Assembly (NCBI GenBank): GCA_013696975.1 | Contig: JACCXO010000031.1 | Location: 1 to 33,522 of the forward strand | Direction of reading: 5' to 3' | DNA length: 33,522 bases | From: Nocardioidaceae bacterium | Lineage (GTDB): Bacteria; Actinomycetota; Actinomycetes; Propionibacteriales; Nocardioidaceae | In this document: piece by piece, positions 1 through 8,651 of the stretch | How the letters are laid out: every line of letters starts with the position of its first letter | Position numbering within the stretch: position 1 is the stretch's first letter | Notes under the pieces: model-generated | Seen by the model: only the letters and a program-made list of their open reading frames with translations | Databases searched by the model: none | Told to the model about the DNA's origin: nothing | Program-made: the position numbers and the translations under genes

Positions 1-2
1 AC

Positions 3-65
3 ATCCACGTGTTCGACACCGGGAGCGGCGAGCGCGTCGGCAAGCGCGAGGGCGTCCGCGCCTGA
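3..65 (+). CDS. C-terminal end of a CDS entering from the left (product unknown)
   Basis: Open frame IHVFDTGSGERVGKREGVRA* followed 17 nt later by a strong hairpin. Confidence 0.45.
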   Translation: MHVFDTGSGERVGKREGVRA

Positions 66-81
66 CACTTCGATGCGCTGA

Positions 82-115
82 AGCTGGCGGCGTACCTTCA
101 GGTACGGCGCCAGCT
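82..115. terminator. Hairpin, probable intrinsic terminator without U-tract
   Basis: AGCTGGCGGCGTACC-TTCA-GGTACGGCGCCAGCT: 15-bp stem with one mismatch and 4-nt loop. Confidence 0.6.
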
Positions 116-291
116 CTCTCGTCTGACGGCGCGTTGCACTTGCAGCGCTCGACGCAGCGCCTACGCGTTCGCGTAGACGTGCGGACGGCGATTACTGAGG
201 CTCGGCACCGTCTGCGCGGGTGTCTTCGTATTGTCAATAGCTACGGCGGGACCGTTCAAAATCCAGTCCGGAAGTTCCTCCGTGGCGGGGC

Positions 292-1683
292 TCAGGTGCC
301 CTGTGGCCGGACTCGATAGCTGACGACGACCGCAAGCAGCATCACAAGCACCGAGATCGCAAAGATCAAGGTGAACAAGGCGGTGGCCGACAACGTCTCG
401 CGCCAGATCGCATAGACGACACCAGCCCCTCCGATGACGAGGACTCCACCCAACGAGTCACTCATCTGGATCGCCGCGGAGTTCGCGCCTCTGTCCTTCA
501 CCGGTGACAGGTCGAACAGCAGAACGGCGTTACTCGACATCGACAGGCCCATGCCCAGGCCCGCCACCATCAGTCCGACACCTGCCAGCCACGCAGGCAC
601 CACCAACTGGCTCGTGACGATGGCCGTCGAAGCAGTCATGAGGACGCCGACGGTGGTGATCACCGATCCCTGCCGGACCAGTCCCGACCGCCGAGTGCGC
701 AGGGTGGGCCGACCTTGCCACCAGGAGCCGGCCGACCAACCGACCGCGGTTCCGGCCACCGCCAGCCCCGCAAGGGTGGGGGAGGCTCCTCGATGCGACA
801 CAAGCATCAGCGGGATGTAGGCCTCACAGCCGAAGAACCCGCCCGCGATGACCCCTCGGAAAGCGATCACCGAAGGCAAGCCTCGTCGCAGCCTCAACGT
901 GCCGGCTGGAAACATCTCGCGCGCCGACCACACCACCAGCACCACTCCGCCCATCACCGCAAGCGCCGCCGTGACCCATCGTGCCCGCTCGGCCTCGATG
1001 CCAGCCCACTGCAGCAGCGCGGCACCAATGGCCATGCCCGCGGCGAGCCAGACCCGACCAGAGCGTCTGATGTCGGAGCCGGTCGTTCCGGAGATTCGAG
1101 GCAGGATGGCGAACAGCGGCAGCGGAACGAGCGGCGCTAACGACAAGAAGGCCCACCGCCATGACACCAGCTCGGTCAGACCACCCGCTATCAGGGGCCC
1201 GACCACCGATGGGATCACCCAGGTCGTGGCGATCAGCGACATCATGCGTGGTCGAGACGCGTCGGGGTAGCACTGGGCGATGACGACATACACCGCGACG
1301 ATCATGAAACCGGCGCCCAGCCCTTGCACGACCCGGCCCAGGATCAGCATCGACATCGACTGCGCCAAGCCCGACAACAGCAGTCCGAAGCCGAAGGTCA
1401 GCGAACCGAAGATAACAGGCAGGCGTGGGCCCAGCCGGTCGCACACCTCACCCGCCACGCCGTTGGCGAACATGGCCGCGCCCAGGAAGCCGGTCAACGC
1501 CCAGGGGTAGAGCCCGAGACCGCCCAGCTCTTCAGCAGCGGCCGGCAGTGCTGTGGCCACAGCCATGAACTCGAAGGCGAAGCCTAGGATCAGCGAGCAA
1601 ACGCCGAGCGAGAGAACCCGATAGTCAGCCGACAGCGGGCCGGGCGCGGTGATCGTGGTGCCGGCATCCGTGGAGGTACCCAA
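292..1683 (-). CDS. MFS transporter
   Basis: 463 aa, repeated hydrophobic helices, MFS-like motifs (GEVCDRLGPRLPVIFG; GRVVQGLGAGFMIVAVYVVI); TTG start. Confidence 0.9.
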   Translation of the reverse strand: MGTSTDAGTTITAPGPLSADYRVLSLGVCSLILGFAFEFMAVATALPAAAEELGGLGLYPWALTGFLGAAMFANGVAGEVCDRLGPRLPVIFGSLTFGFGLLLSGLAQSMSMLILGRVVQGLGAGFMIVAVYVVIAQCYPDASRPRMMSLIATTWVIPSVVGPLIAGGLTELVSWRWAFLSLAPLVPLPLFAILPRISGTTGSDIRRSGRVWLAAGMAIGAALLQWAGIEAERARWVTAALAVMGGVVLVVWSAREMFPAGTLRLRRGLPSVIAFRGVIAGGFFGCEAYIPLMLVSHRGASPTLAGLAVAGTAVGWSAGSWWQGRPTLRTRRSGLVRQGSVITTVGVLMTASTAIVTSQLVVPAWLAGVGLMVAGLGMGLSMSSNAVLLFDLSPVKDRGANSAAIQMSDSLGGVLVIGGAGVVYAIWRETLSATALFTLIFAISVLVMLLAVVVSYRVRPQGT

Positions 1684-1736
1684 TCAAGCGCCGCAGAAGT
1701 CGGGTGTAACAGACTGTGCCAGCGGGCAACGCGCTC

Positions 1737-2003
1737 TCACTCGTCGTCGCTATCGTCGCGGCCCCTGGCCATCGACTCCCAGACCTCTTTGCAGGCTGGG
1801 CAGACCGGGTACTTCTTGGGGTCGCGACTCGGTACCCACACCTTGCCGCACAGAGCTACCAGTGGGGTGCCCATCACCATTGACTCGGTCAGCTTGTCCT
1901 TGCGGGCGTAGTGGCTGAACCGGTCGTGGTCACCTTCGTCGACGGACTCCTGGGTGCGCTGGTCCTCGAGAGTCTCGACGCCGGGGCTGAGTTGAATGCT
2001 CAC
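1737..2003 (-). CDS. DUF3039 domain-containing protein
   Basis: 88 aa; DHDRFSHYARKDKLTESMVMGTPLVALCGKVWVPSRDPKKYPVCPACKE typical of actinobacterial DUF3039. Confidence 0.9.
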   Translation of the reverse strand: MSIQLSPGVETLEDQRTQESVDEGDHDRFSHYARKDKLTESMVMGTPLVALCGKVWVPSRDPKKYPVCPACKEVWESMARGRDDSDDE

Positions 2004-2024
2004 GCGGCGAGTCTACGACGCCCC

Positions 2025-2576
2025 TCAGTTGAGGCTCGGGTCGTCGGGCATAGTCGCCAAGAAGGCAAGCTCACCAGGCTGACGACGCAAGATGGAGCGC
2101 CACAGGTCCTCGGGGTGAGAGGTCAGCAGGTCCGTCGGCACGGCGTTGACGATGTACCAGGAGCCTTCCTCGATCTCTGCCGTCAACTGTTCGTGCCCCC
2201 AACCGGCATACCCAGAGAACACGCGCAAGCCGATCAGGTTGTCAAGCACCGTGTCCGGTTCGGCGTCGAGGTCGATGAGCCCGAAGTCTCCGGTGAGTCG
2301 CCGGAAGTTGTCGGTCGGTCCCTCTCCGAGCGACAACCCCACTGCCAACGCGGACTCGCGCGAGACCGGCCCGCCGCTGAACAGCTGATGCGGCTCGGCC
2401 ACCACATCTGCCCAGCCGGGCAGCACCGCCCGCAAAGGCAGCTCCATCGGCCGGTTGAGGACAACTCCGATGGCCCCGTCCTCGTCGTGGTCGAGCAGCA
2501 GGATGACGGCGCGGTTGAAGTTCGGGTCGATCATCTCCGGAGTGGCAACCAGCAGCTCGCCTGCGTGAAACGTCAT
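2025..2576 (-). CDS. YqgE/AlgH family protein
   Basis: LLVATPEMIDPNFNRAVILLLDHDEDGAIGVVLNRP...FSGGPV signature; overlaps the upstream malic enzyme stop by 4 nt. Confidence 0.93.
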   Translation of the reverse strand: MTFHAGELLVATPEMIDPNFNRAVILLLDHDEDGAIGVVLNRPMELPLRAVLPGWADVVAEPHQLFSGGPVSRESALAVGLSLGEGPTDNFRRLTGDFGLIDLDAEPDTVLDNLIGLRVFSGYAGWGHEQLTAEIEEGSWYIVNAVPTDLLTSHPEDLWRSILRRQPGELAFLATMPDDPSLN

Positions 2577-3973
2577 CGCGATGAGCTCACCTCTTGCGCG
2601 GCATCCTTGACGGCGGTTGCGACGGCCTTGTGCACCTCTTCATGGAAGACACTGGGTATCACGTAGTTGGCGTTCAGCTCGTCGTCGGTGACCGTCGACG
2701 CGATGGCCCGGGCCGCAGCGACCAGCAACGAGTCGCTGATGGTCGATGCGGATGCGTCGAGAAGTCCACGGAAGACGCCAGGAAAGGCGAGCACGTTGTT
2801 GATCTGATTGGGGTAGTCCGAGCGCCCCGTCGCCACGACGGCTGCGTGCTTGCGGGCCTCACCGGGGTCGACCTCGGGATCTGGGTTGGCGAGGGCGAAC
2901 ACGATCGCGCCGTCGGCCATCGCGGCGATGTCAGTCGCATCCAGCACGTTCGGAGCCGAGACCCCGATGAAGACGTCCGCCCCCCGTACGGCGTCCTTGA
3001 GCGAGCCGCTCACCGAAGCGGCGTTGGTGTGCTCGGCGATCCAACGCAACGAGGGGGTGAGGCCAGCGCGTCCTCCATGGATAACGCCTTCAATGTCGGC
3101 CACGACGACGTCGCGGGCGCCTGCCTCGAGAACGAGTCGCACGATCGCTGACCCAGCCGCCCCTGCCCCGGAGAGCACGATGCGCACATCCGAGAGCTCC
3201 TTGTCCACCGCCCGCAATGCGTTGGTCAACGCTGCCAGCACCACGATCGCGGTGCCGTGCTGGTCGTCGTGAAAGACGGGTATGTCGAGCAGCGCACGCA
3301 GTCGAGCCTCAACCTCGAAACAACGCGGCGCCGAGATGTCCTCGAGGTTGATGCCGGCGAAGACCGGTGCGATCACCTGCACGGTGCGGACGATCTCGTC
3401 CACGTCCTGGGTGTCCAGACACAACGGCCACGCGTCGATGCCCGCAAAACGTTTGAACAGCGCCGCCTTCCCCTCCATCACCGGCAGTGCGGCAGCGGGG
3501 CCGAGATTGCCCAGTCCCAAGACAGCAGAACCGTCCGTGACCACGGCGACCGCGTTGCGCTTGATGGTGAGCCGGCGCGCGTCCTCGGGGTTGCGGGCGA
3601 TCGCCAGACACACTCGTGCGACGCCTGGGGTGTAGACCATCGACAGCTCGTCACGGTTGCGGATGGGATGCTTCGATGCCACCTCGATGGTGCCACCGAG
3701 GTGCATCAAGAAGGTGCGATCGGAGACCTTGTGGACATCGACTCCCTCGATCTGATGAAGCGCCTCGACGAGGTCGCCCGCATGATCGGTGTCCCGAGCG
3801 GCACACGTCACATCGATGCGGAGCTTGTCTACCCCGGAGGCCGTGACGTCGAGGGCTGTGACGTAGCCGCCGGCGGCCTCGACGGCACTCGTCAGCTGGC
3901 TGACCGCTGAGCCGCCAGCGGGCACGACGAGGCGGACAGTGATCGAGTAGGACACGGAGGGAGCGCTGGCCAT
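2573..3973 (-). CDS. NAD(P)-dependent malic enzyme with N-terminal ACT-like domain
   Basis: YTPGVARVCLAIARNPEDARRLTIKRNAVAVVTDGSAVLGLGNLGPAAALPVMEGKAALFKRFAGIDAWPLCLDT and Rossmann GAGAAGSAI. Confidence 0.95.
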   Translation of the reverse strand: MASAPSVSYSITVRLVVPAGGSAVSQLTSAVEAAGGYVTALDVTASGVDKLRIDVTCAARDTDHAGDLVEALHQIEGVDVHKVSDRTFLMHLGGTIEVASKHPIRNRDELSMVYTPGVARVCLAIARNPEDARRLTIKRNAVAVVTDGSAVLGLGNLGPAAALPVMEGKAALFKRFAGIDAWPLCLDTQDVDEIVRTVQVIAPVFAGINLEDISAPRCFEVEARLRALLDIPVFHDDQHGTAIVVLAALTNALRAVDKELSDVRIVLSGAGAAGSAIVRLVLEAGARDVVVADIEGVIHGGRAGLTPSLRWIAEHTNAASVSGSLKDAVRGADVFIGVSAPNVLDATDIAAMADGAIVFALANPDPEVDPGEARKHAAVVATGRSDYPNQINNVLAFPGVFRGLLDASASTISDSLLVAAARAIASTVTDDELNANYVIPSVFHEEVHKAVATAVKDAAQEVSSSR

Positions 3974-4084
3974 GCCCCCATCATTGCAACAAGGCCCGGA
4001 CGGATGCCGGATGACCTGCCGACTGGCAACCGCTCAGGCCGACCTACTGGCAGAGATGGGGCAACCCAGCCGCGACTTGCGCGG

Positions 4085-5164
4085 TCAACTGCTCAGGACG
4101 ACCGCTCCATCTTCGGCTGGCACCAGCTCGATCCAGGTGCGCCCAGCCGGGACTGTCACTTCATCGCCGTCAGTGTTCTGCAACGTCAGAGCGCTGCCCG
4201 CGCTTTCCTTGCTCCAGGTGGCCTGGAGCGCCTTGCCGCCGTGCACGAGCACGGCCTCACCCCGGCCGTAGAACTTGGTCTCGGGGACCGGGTTCCCTGC
4301 TGGGTCCTGGTAGCCGGCATCGCCAACCTTCACCTTGAGCAGCAAGACGTTATCCGCCATGAAGTCATCGCCCTCCTCGGCAAACGACTCAGGACGGGTC
4401 CAGCCGTCGTCAGTCTGCTTCCATTCGGTGCTGTGAGCAGCGGAAAAGGTTGCGGTTATCTTGTCCACCGCGATGGTGCCCTCGAAGTCTGACTGGTCAC
4501 CGAATGCGAGATAGGACTCCGCCGGAGCCTGCCATCCGTCCTGGGGGTTATCGGCCAGGTCACCGAGTGACATGAAGAGGTCGTAGGGCGCTGAGCGGTC
4601 GTCAGCGCGATAGAAACCTGCTGCCCCCTCAACGGACGTTGCCACCTCGGCATCGGCTATTCGCGCAATCGTGCGTCCGGCCCCACCCGAGGCCACCAGT
4701 ACCGCAGCAGTCGGTTTGACGATTCCGATGTCAGAGGCACGCAGAGAGCGAACCGGCCCGACCTGGTCGGGTACGTCGGAGTAGTAGAAGACCGCGAGGC
4801 GGGTGAGCCCGCCCTCGACCAGTTGCTCGACGACCATGTCGGCCGAACTCAGGCCGATCTGTGGCGTCGAACTCGCCGTGTTGTCCATCTTCACGACATA
4901 GACAGGGTGCTGCGGCCCACCGCCCTCGAACGTGGCGCCAGTCAGTGGCCACTCCCCGGACAGCATCACTGCGCCGCCGGTTCTGACCGACTCGATGGGT
5001 CTGTCAGCGGCCGCTGCCTCCACCTCCGGCTCGCTGCCGCCGCTTGCTTTGTCGCCACCACAAGCTGCCGCGCCGGCGCACACAGCCAAGACCAGTTCGG
5101 CCACCGCGCTCTTGCGACGCCAGTCTTGGTCGGCACGGCCGCGGCGCCCCCGTCTCACAAGCAT
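4085..5164 (-). CDS. DUF3048 domain-containing (YerB-like) lipoprotein
   Basis: HPVYVVKMDNTASSTPQIGLSSADMVVEQLVEGGLTRLAVFYYS..VGPVRSLRASDI typical of DUF3048. The longest ORF begins at 5215, but a hairpin lies at 5180-5209 and an internal ATG at 5164 gives a lipobox-like N-terminus. Confidence 0.85.
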   Translation of the reverse strand: MLVRRGRRGRADQDWRRKSAVAELVLAVCAGAAACGGDKASGGSEPEVEAAAADRPIESVRTGGAVMLSGEWPLTGATFEGGGPQHPVYVVKMDNTASSTPQIGLSSADMVVEQLVEGGLTRLAVFYYSDVPDQVGPVRSLRASDIGIVKPTAAVLVASGGAGRTIARIADAEVATSVEGAAGFYRADDRSAPYDLFMSLGDLADNPQDGWQAPAESYLAFGDQSDFEGTIAVDKITATFSAAHSTEWKQTDDGWTRPESFAEEGDDFMADNVLLLKVKVGDAGYQDPAGNPVPETKFYGRGEAVLVHGGKALQATWSKESAGSALTLQNTDGDEVTVPAGRTWIELVPAEDGAVVLSS

Positions 5165-5179
5165 GGCCCAAGTGTGGCT

Positions 5180-5209
5180 CAGGGCCGACTCTTTCCTGAG
5201 TCGGCCCTG
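5180..5209. terminator. Perfect 12-bp hairpin between NlpC/P60 and DUF3048 genes
   Basis: CAGGGCCGACTC-TTTCCT-GAGTCGGCCCTG. Confidence 0.65.
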
Positions 5210-5259
5210 CGTCACGGCCTGTCAGTGGTTGTTACCAGCGGCGCAGTCGCCGCGTGCTT

Positions 5260-5751
5260 TCAGCTCCGGTGACGCAAGGTGCCAGCGAACCAGGACGAGG
5301 TCCAGACGGGATCGCGCTTGACCGGCGTACCACTTCGGCTGGCGTGCAACAGCCAAGTCTTTCCATGATTGCGACCGAGGAATATCGCCTCGTGGTAAAC
5401 GTTGCCGCCGCTGTGGAAGAACATCAGGTCGCCGCGGCGGAGATTCTTCTTCGCGATACGTCGCACGGCAGTGGCTTGGGCGTCTGAAGTCCGCGGCAGA
5501 CTAATGCCGGCCTTGCCGAACGAGTACATCGTGAGTCCGGAGCAGTCGAAGGCGTTGGGGCCCGCCGCGCCGTAGACGTAGGGGTCGCCCTTCTGGTCGA
5601 GCGCGACTTGCAGACCGTGGTGAATCTTGCGCTCGCGCTTGGTGCGGGCCGCGTCGGCGGGAGCCACGATAAAGACCGAGAGCACGAGAGCTGCGGTGAG
5701 GAGGGCAGGGATGACGGTCGAAAGACGCCGCCATAGGATCGCTGCAGGCAT
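5260..5751 (-). CDS. NlpC/P60 (C40) family cell-wall hydrolase, secreted
   Basis: Signal peptide-like N-terminus; GDPYVYGAAGPNAFDCSGLTMYSFGKAGISLPRTSDAQ...LRRGDLMFFHSGGNVYHEAIFLG. ORF open to 5844, but ATG 5751 directly follows the riboswitch. Confidence 0.9.
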   Translation of the reverse strand: MPAAILWRRLSTVIPALLTAALVLSVFIVAPADAARTKRERKIHHGLQVALDQKGDPYVYGAAGPNAFDCSGLTMYSFGKAGISLPRTSDAQATAVRRIAKKNLRRGDLMFFHSGGNVYHEAIFLGRNHGKTWLLHASRSGTPVKRDPVWTSSWFAGTLRHRS

Positions 5752-5754
5752 GAA

Positions 5755-5900
5755 GAGTCTCCTTCTCACGCCTGTGAGGTGAGCTGTCGGGTTCGAGCGA
5801 GAAGGTGCTCGGCCGCTGTCAGAAGGCGGCTTGACCCCAAGCACTCAGGAAGCAAGTGCACAGAATTGGGTCCCCCACTCCTGCCCCGGTGTGAGAATTG
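5755..5900 (-). promoter_or_regulatory. c-di-AMP riboswitch (ydaO/yuaA leader)
   Basis: Minus strand reads GGGGGACCCA...GCTTGGGGTCAA...CTCGAACCCGACAGCTCACCTCACAGGCGTGAGAAGGAG directly upstream of the NlpC/P60 start; boundaries approximate. Confidence 0.85.
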
Positions 5901-6171
5901 CTTTCTGTGTCGATGGTTTTGGGGATCACCCGCGCTGAGGGGGCAGGACTCGGCGTCCAGAGCGGGTGCTATGTAATTAAGGCTCGGCCGATGCTGTCAG
6001 GAGTTATGCGTATCGCCAAGTGGTTGAGCGGAGAAAGATCACCTGGCGAGGCTCAACTTAACCTGGGTGTGGCGCAGATCACACCGCGTGAGAGACTGCT
6101 CTTCACGGCACGTAGCGGCTCTCGGACGCAGCGCAGGAGCAAACCATCTCATTGCCGCCGATGCAACTGGC

Positions 6172-7140
6172 TCAGGAAGGAACTGACTCAGACAGAAGCC
6201 TCTGCCAGTCGCCGAGAAACCGCCCCAACCCGTATCTCTCCAGAGCCACCTCTCGAGCCACCTCGCCCACAGCGCGTGCCTGTTGCGGCTCGTCGATGAA
6301 CGTGGAGGCTGCCCGCTTGAGGTCCTCGAGCCGAGTCGACAAGACACCAGCCTCCGGCGGCACGGCCATCACGGCTTCCGTCGTGGCAAGCGCCACCACC
6401 GGCATTCCCAGCTGCATGGCCTCGAGCAAAGACAACCCCAGCGACGTCCAACGCGAGGTGTGGACATAGACCCGGCGGCGGGCCATGGCGGTATGCAGCT
6501 CGCGCTGCGCCACGTCATCGAAACAGCGCAACCTCTCGGCATCCAGCCCGAGCACTGCACCCAGTTGCTCGACCCGCATGCCGAACACGTCGAGTGGCGC
6601 TGCCGCTGACAACTGACCGAGCAAGTCCGCGCCGACGGCGCGGCCGCGACGAACGGGGTCGTTCACGCAGACAGCCGCTCGCGCGATCTCGCCGGTGTAG
6701 AGATGGCCGGGGTCGACGATGCCGTGCTCGATCACCGTTGTTCGCGCCGACCCGCAGTCCCAAAGGAGCTGGTTGAAGTGCGTCACGTGAACAACCGGTA
6801 TGTCGGTCTGCCCCGCCAGTGGGTGCCTCGTGAACGGCACGTCACCGCCTGGAGTGTTGTGCTCGACATAGACAGCCGGCACGTCTCGCCCGACCCGGCG
6901 CTCGGTCCAGGTTTCGACCAGCTGGGCTTCATGTGGGCGTTGCAGCACCACCACGTCGATGTCCTCGTCGCGGAGCCCGCCAAAGGGCACTTCACGGACG
7001 CTCGTCGGCCAGTCCCAGGTGCGGGCGCGTCCGAGGCCGTCAGGTCCCCGATCGGGAGTGACCGGGACGACATACTCGTGGTTTCCCTGCACGAACGCTG
7101 TGCTCCACGAGCCGTGTACGTGCCACAGCAAGATCTTCAA
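6172..7140 (-). CDS. Glycosyltransferase (GT4/GT1-like)
   Basis: LKILLWHVHGSWSTAFVQGNHEYVVPV... C-terminal HTSRWTSLGLSLLEAMQLGMPVVALATTEAVMAVP donor-binding pattern; TTG start at 7140 preceded by AAGGG, ORF open to 7326. Confidence 0.85.
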   Translation of the reverse strand: MKILLWHVHGSWSTAFVQGNHEYVVPVTPDRGPDGLGRARTWDWPTSVREVPFGGLRDEDIDVVVLQRPHEAQLVETWTERRVGRDVPAVYVEHNTPGGDVPFTRHPLAGQTDIPVVHVTHFNQLLWDCGSARTTVIEHGIVDPGHLYTGEIARAAVCVNDPVRRGRAVGADLLGQLSAAAPLDVFGMRVEQLGAVLGLDAERLRCFDDVAQRELHTAMARRRVYVHTSRWTSLGLSLLEAMQLGMPVVALATTEAVMAVPPEAGVLSTRLEDLKRAASTFIDEPQQARAVGEVAREVALERYGLGRFLGDWQRLLSESVPS

Positions 7141-7163
7141 CGGTTCACCCTTGTCGCGGCAGC

Positions 7164-8495
7164 TCAGCCGAGCGGCCTGTTCGGCGAGCGGCGACCCAGG
7201 GCGTGCAGCTCCCAGCCCGCGGCGCGCCACTTGTCGGGATCGAGGAATAGCCGCCCGTCGATGGCTCGAGGTGCGGCCACGACGTCGAGGAGCGCCACCG
7301 GGTCGATGCTCTGGAAGTCTGGCCAATCGGTCAACACCATGACGAGCTCGGCGTCACGGCAGGCCGAGATGCTGTCCTCGTCATACTCCAGAGCCGGCTC
7401 CGCTCGGCGCGCGTTGCGCAGCGCCGCCGGATCGCTGACCCGAACGCGTGCACCAAGCCGGTGCAACCTGCTGGCGATGTCAAGAGCTGGGGAGTCTCGG
7501 ACGTCATCGGAGCCGGCCTTGAAGGCAGCGCCGAGCACGGTGATGTTGGCCCCGGTCACGACTCCTTCGAGCAACGAGACCGCAAGCTCTACGGTGCGCG
7601 CGCGTTGACGCAGATTGATCACGTCGATCTCGCGCAAGATCGCGGCTGGCTCTCCGACTCCCAGTTCCTGCGCACGCGCCAGGAAGGCTCGGGTGTCCTT
7701 GGGCAGGCAGCCACCGCCGTAGCCGACGCCGGGAGTGAGGAAACGCGAGCCGATCCTGGCGTCGTAGCCCAGGATCGTCGTCAGGTCTCCCACATCGGCG
7801 TCCGCTGCCTCGCACACCTCGGCGAAGAGGTTGACCAGTGATATGCGGGCCGCCAGCATTACGTTGGCGGCCGCCTTGGCCAGCTCTGCCGTCGCCAGAT
7901 CGGTCCGGACGCAAGGCACCCCGGCAGTGATGACTGGCGCGTAAACCTCACGCAGCATCAGGTCGGCCTCGTTGCTCTCCACCCCGAACACCAGCCGCTC
8001 AGGTCGCAATGAGTCCTCGACGGCATGGCCTTCGCGCAGAAACTCGGGGTTCCATGCGAGTTCGACCGCGTTTCCGCCCGGTGCGATGCGACGGACGTAG
8101 TCGCGGGCGGCGGCCGCTGTCCCGACCGGAACCGTGGACTTGCCGACCACCAGACTCGGCCCGTCGAGCAACGGTGCAAGCTGCGCAAGTGCAGACCATA
8201 AGGCCGACAGGTCCGCGGCGTGGCTGCTCTCGGACTGCGGCGTGCCGACGCAGACGAAGTGCACCTCGGCTTGCGATGCGTCGGCGTAGTCGGTCGAGAA
8301 CAACAGCTTGCCCGATCGCACTCCCTGCGTGAGCAAGCGGTCGAGACCGGGCTCTTGGAAGGGTGCCCGCCCGGTGGCGAGCCGCTCGACACGAGCAGGG
8401 TTGCTGTCGATGCCGACGACCTGATGGCCGCAGGCTGCCAGGCACGCCGCATGGGTAGCGCCGAGATAACCGGTCCCCAAGACTGAGATCCGCAC
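7164..8495 (-). CDS. UDP-glucose 6-dehydrogenase / nucleotide-sugar dehydrogenase
   Basis: VRISVLGTGYLGATHAACLAACGHQVVGIDSN...NPEFLREGHAVEDSLRPERLVFG...GVGYGGGCLPKDTRAF; GTG start at 8495 (ORF open to 9035). Confidence 0.95.
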   Translation of the reverse strand: MRISVLGTGYLGATHAACLAACGHQVVGIDSNPARVERLATGRAPFQEPGLDRLLTQGVRSGKLLFSTDYADASQAEVHFVCVGTPQSESSHAADLSALWSALAQLAPLLDGPSLVVGKSTVPVGTAAAARDYVRRIAPGGNAVELAWNPEFLREGHAVEDSLRPERLVFGVESNEADLMLREVYAPVITAGVPCVRTDLATAELAKAAANVMLAARISLVNLFAEVCEAADADVGDLTTILGYDARIGSRFLTPGVGYGGGCLPKDTRAFLARAQELGVGEPAAILREIDVINLRQRARTVELAVSLLEGVVTGANITVLGAAFKAGSDDVRDSPALDIASRLHRLGARVRVSDPAALRNARRAEPALEYDEDSISACRDAELVMVLTDWPDFQSIDPVALLDVVAAPRAIDGRLFLDPDKWRAAGWELHALGRRSPNRPLG

Positions 8496-8536
8496 GGCGA
8501 TGCTGTGCCCGTGGCGTGAGGGTTCATGCGCCGGAG

Positions 8537-8578
8537 CGGAGAACCGCTTCTCTGCCCGCCGGGAGAAGCGGTTCTCCG
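8537..8578. repeat. Perfect 16-bp inverted repeat made of two GAGAA-N4-TTCTC dyads (candidate operator or RNA hairpin)
   Basis: CGGAGAACCGCTTCTC-TGCCCGCCGG-GAGAAGCGGTTCTCCG in the divergent intergenic region 8496-8651. Confidence 0.85.
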
Positions 8579-8651
8579 GGAAAACCGTTTGTCGACCAGA
8601 GAAGTGGGCACAAGCCGGTTCTCGGCAGGCGGCTAACGAGCGGAGCGCTCC

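Noticed and set aside
6703-7608. 301-aa plus-strand ORF opposite GT and UGD
   Set aside because: Antisense shadow ORF spanning two real genes.
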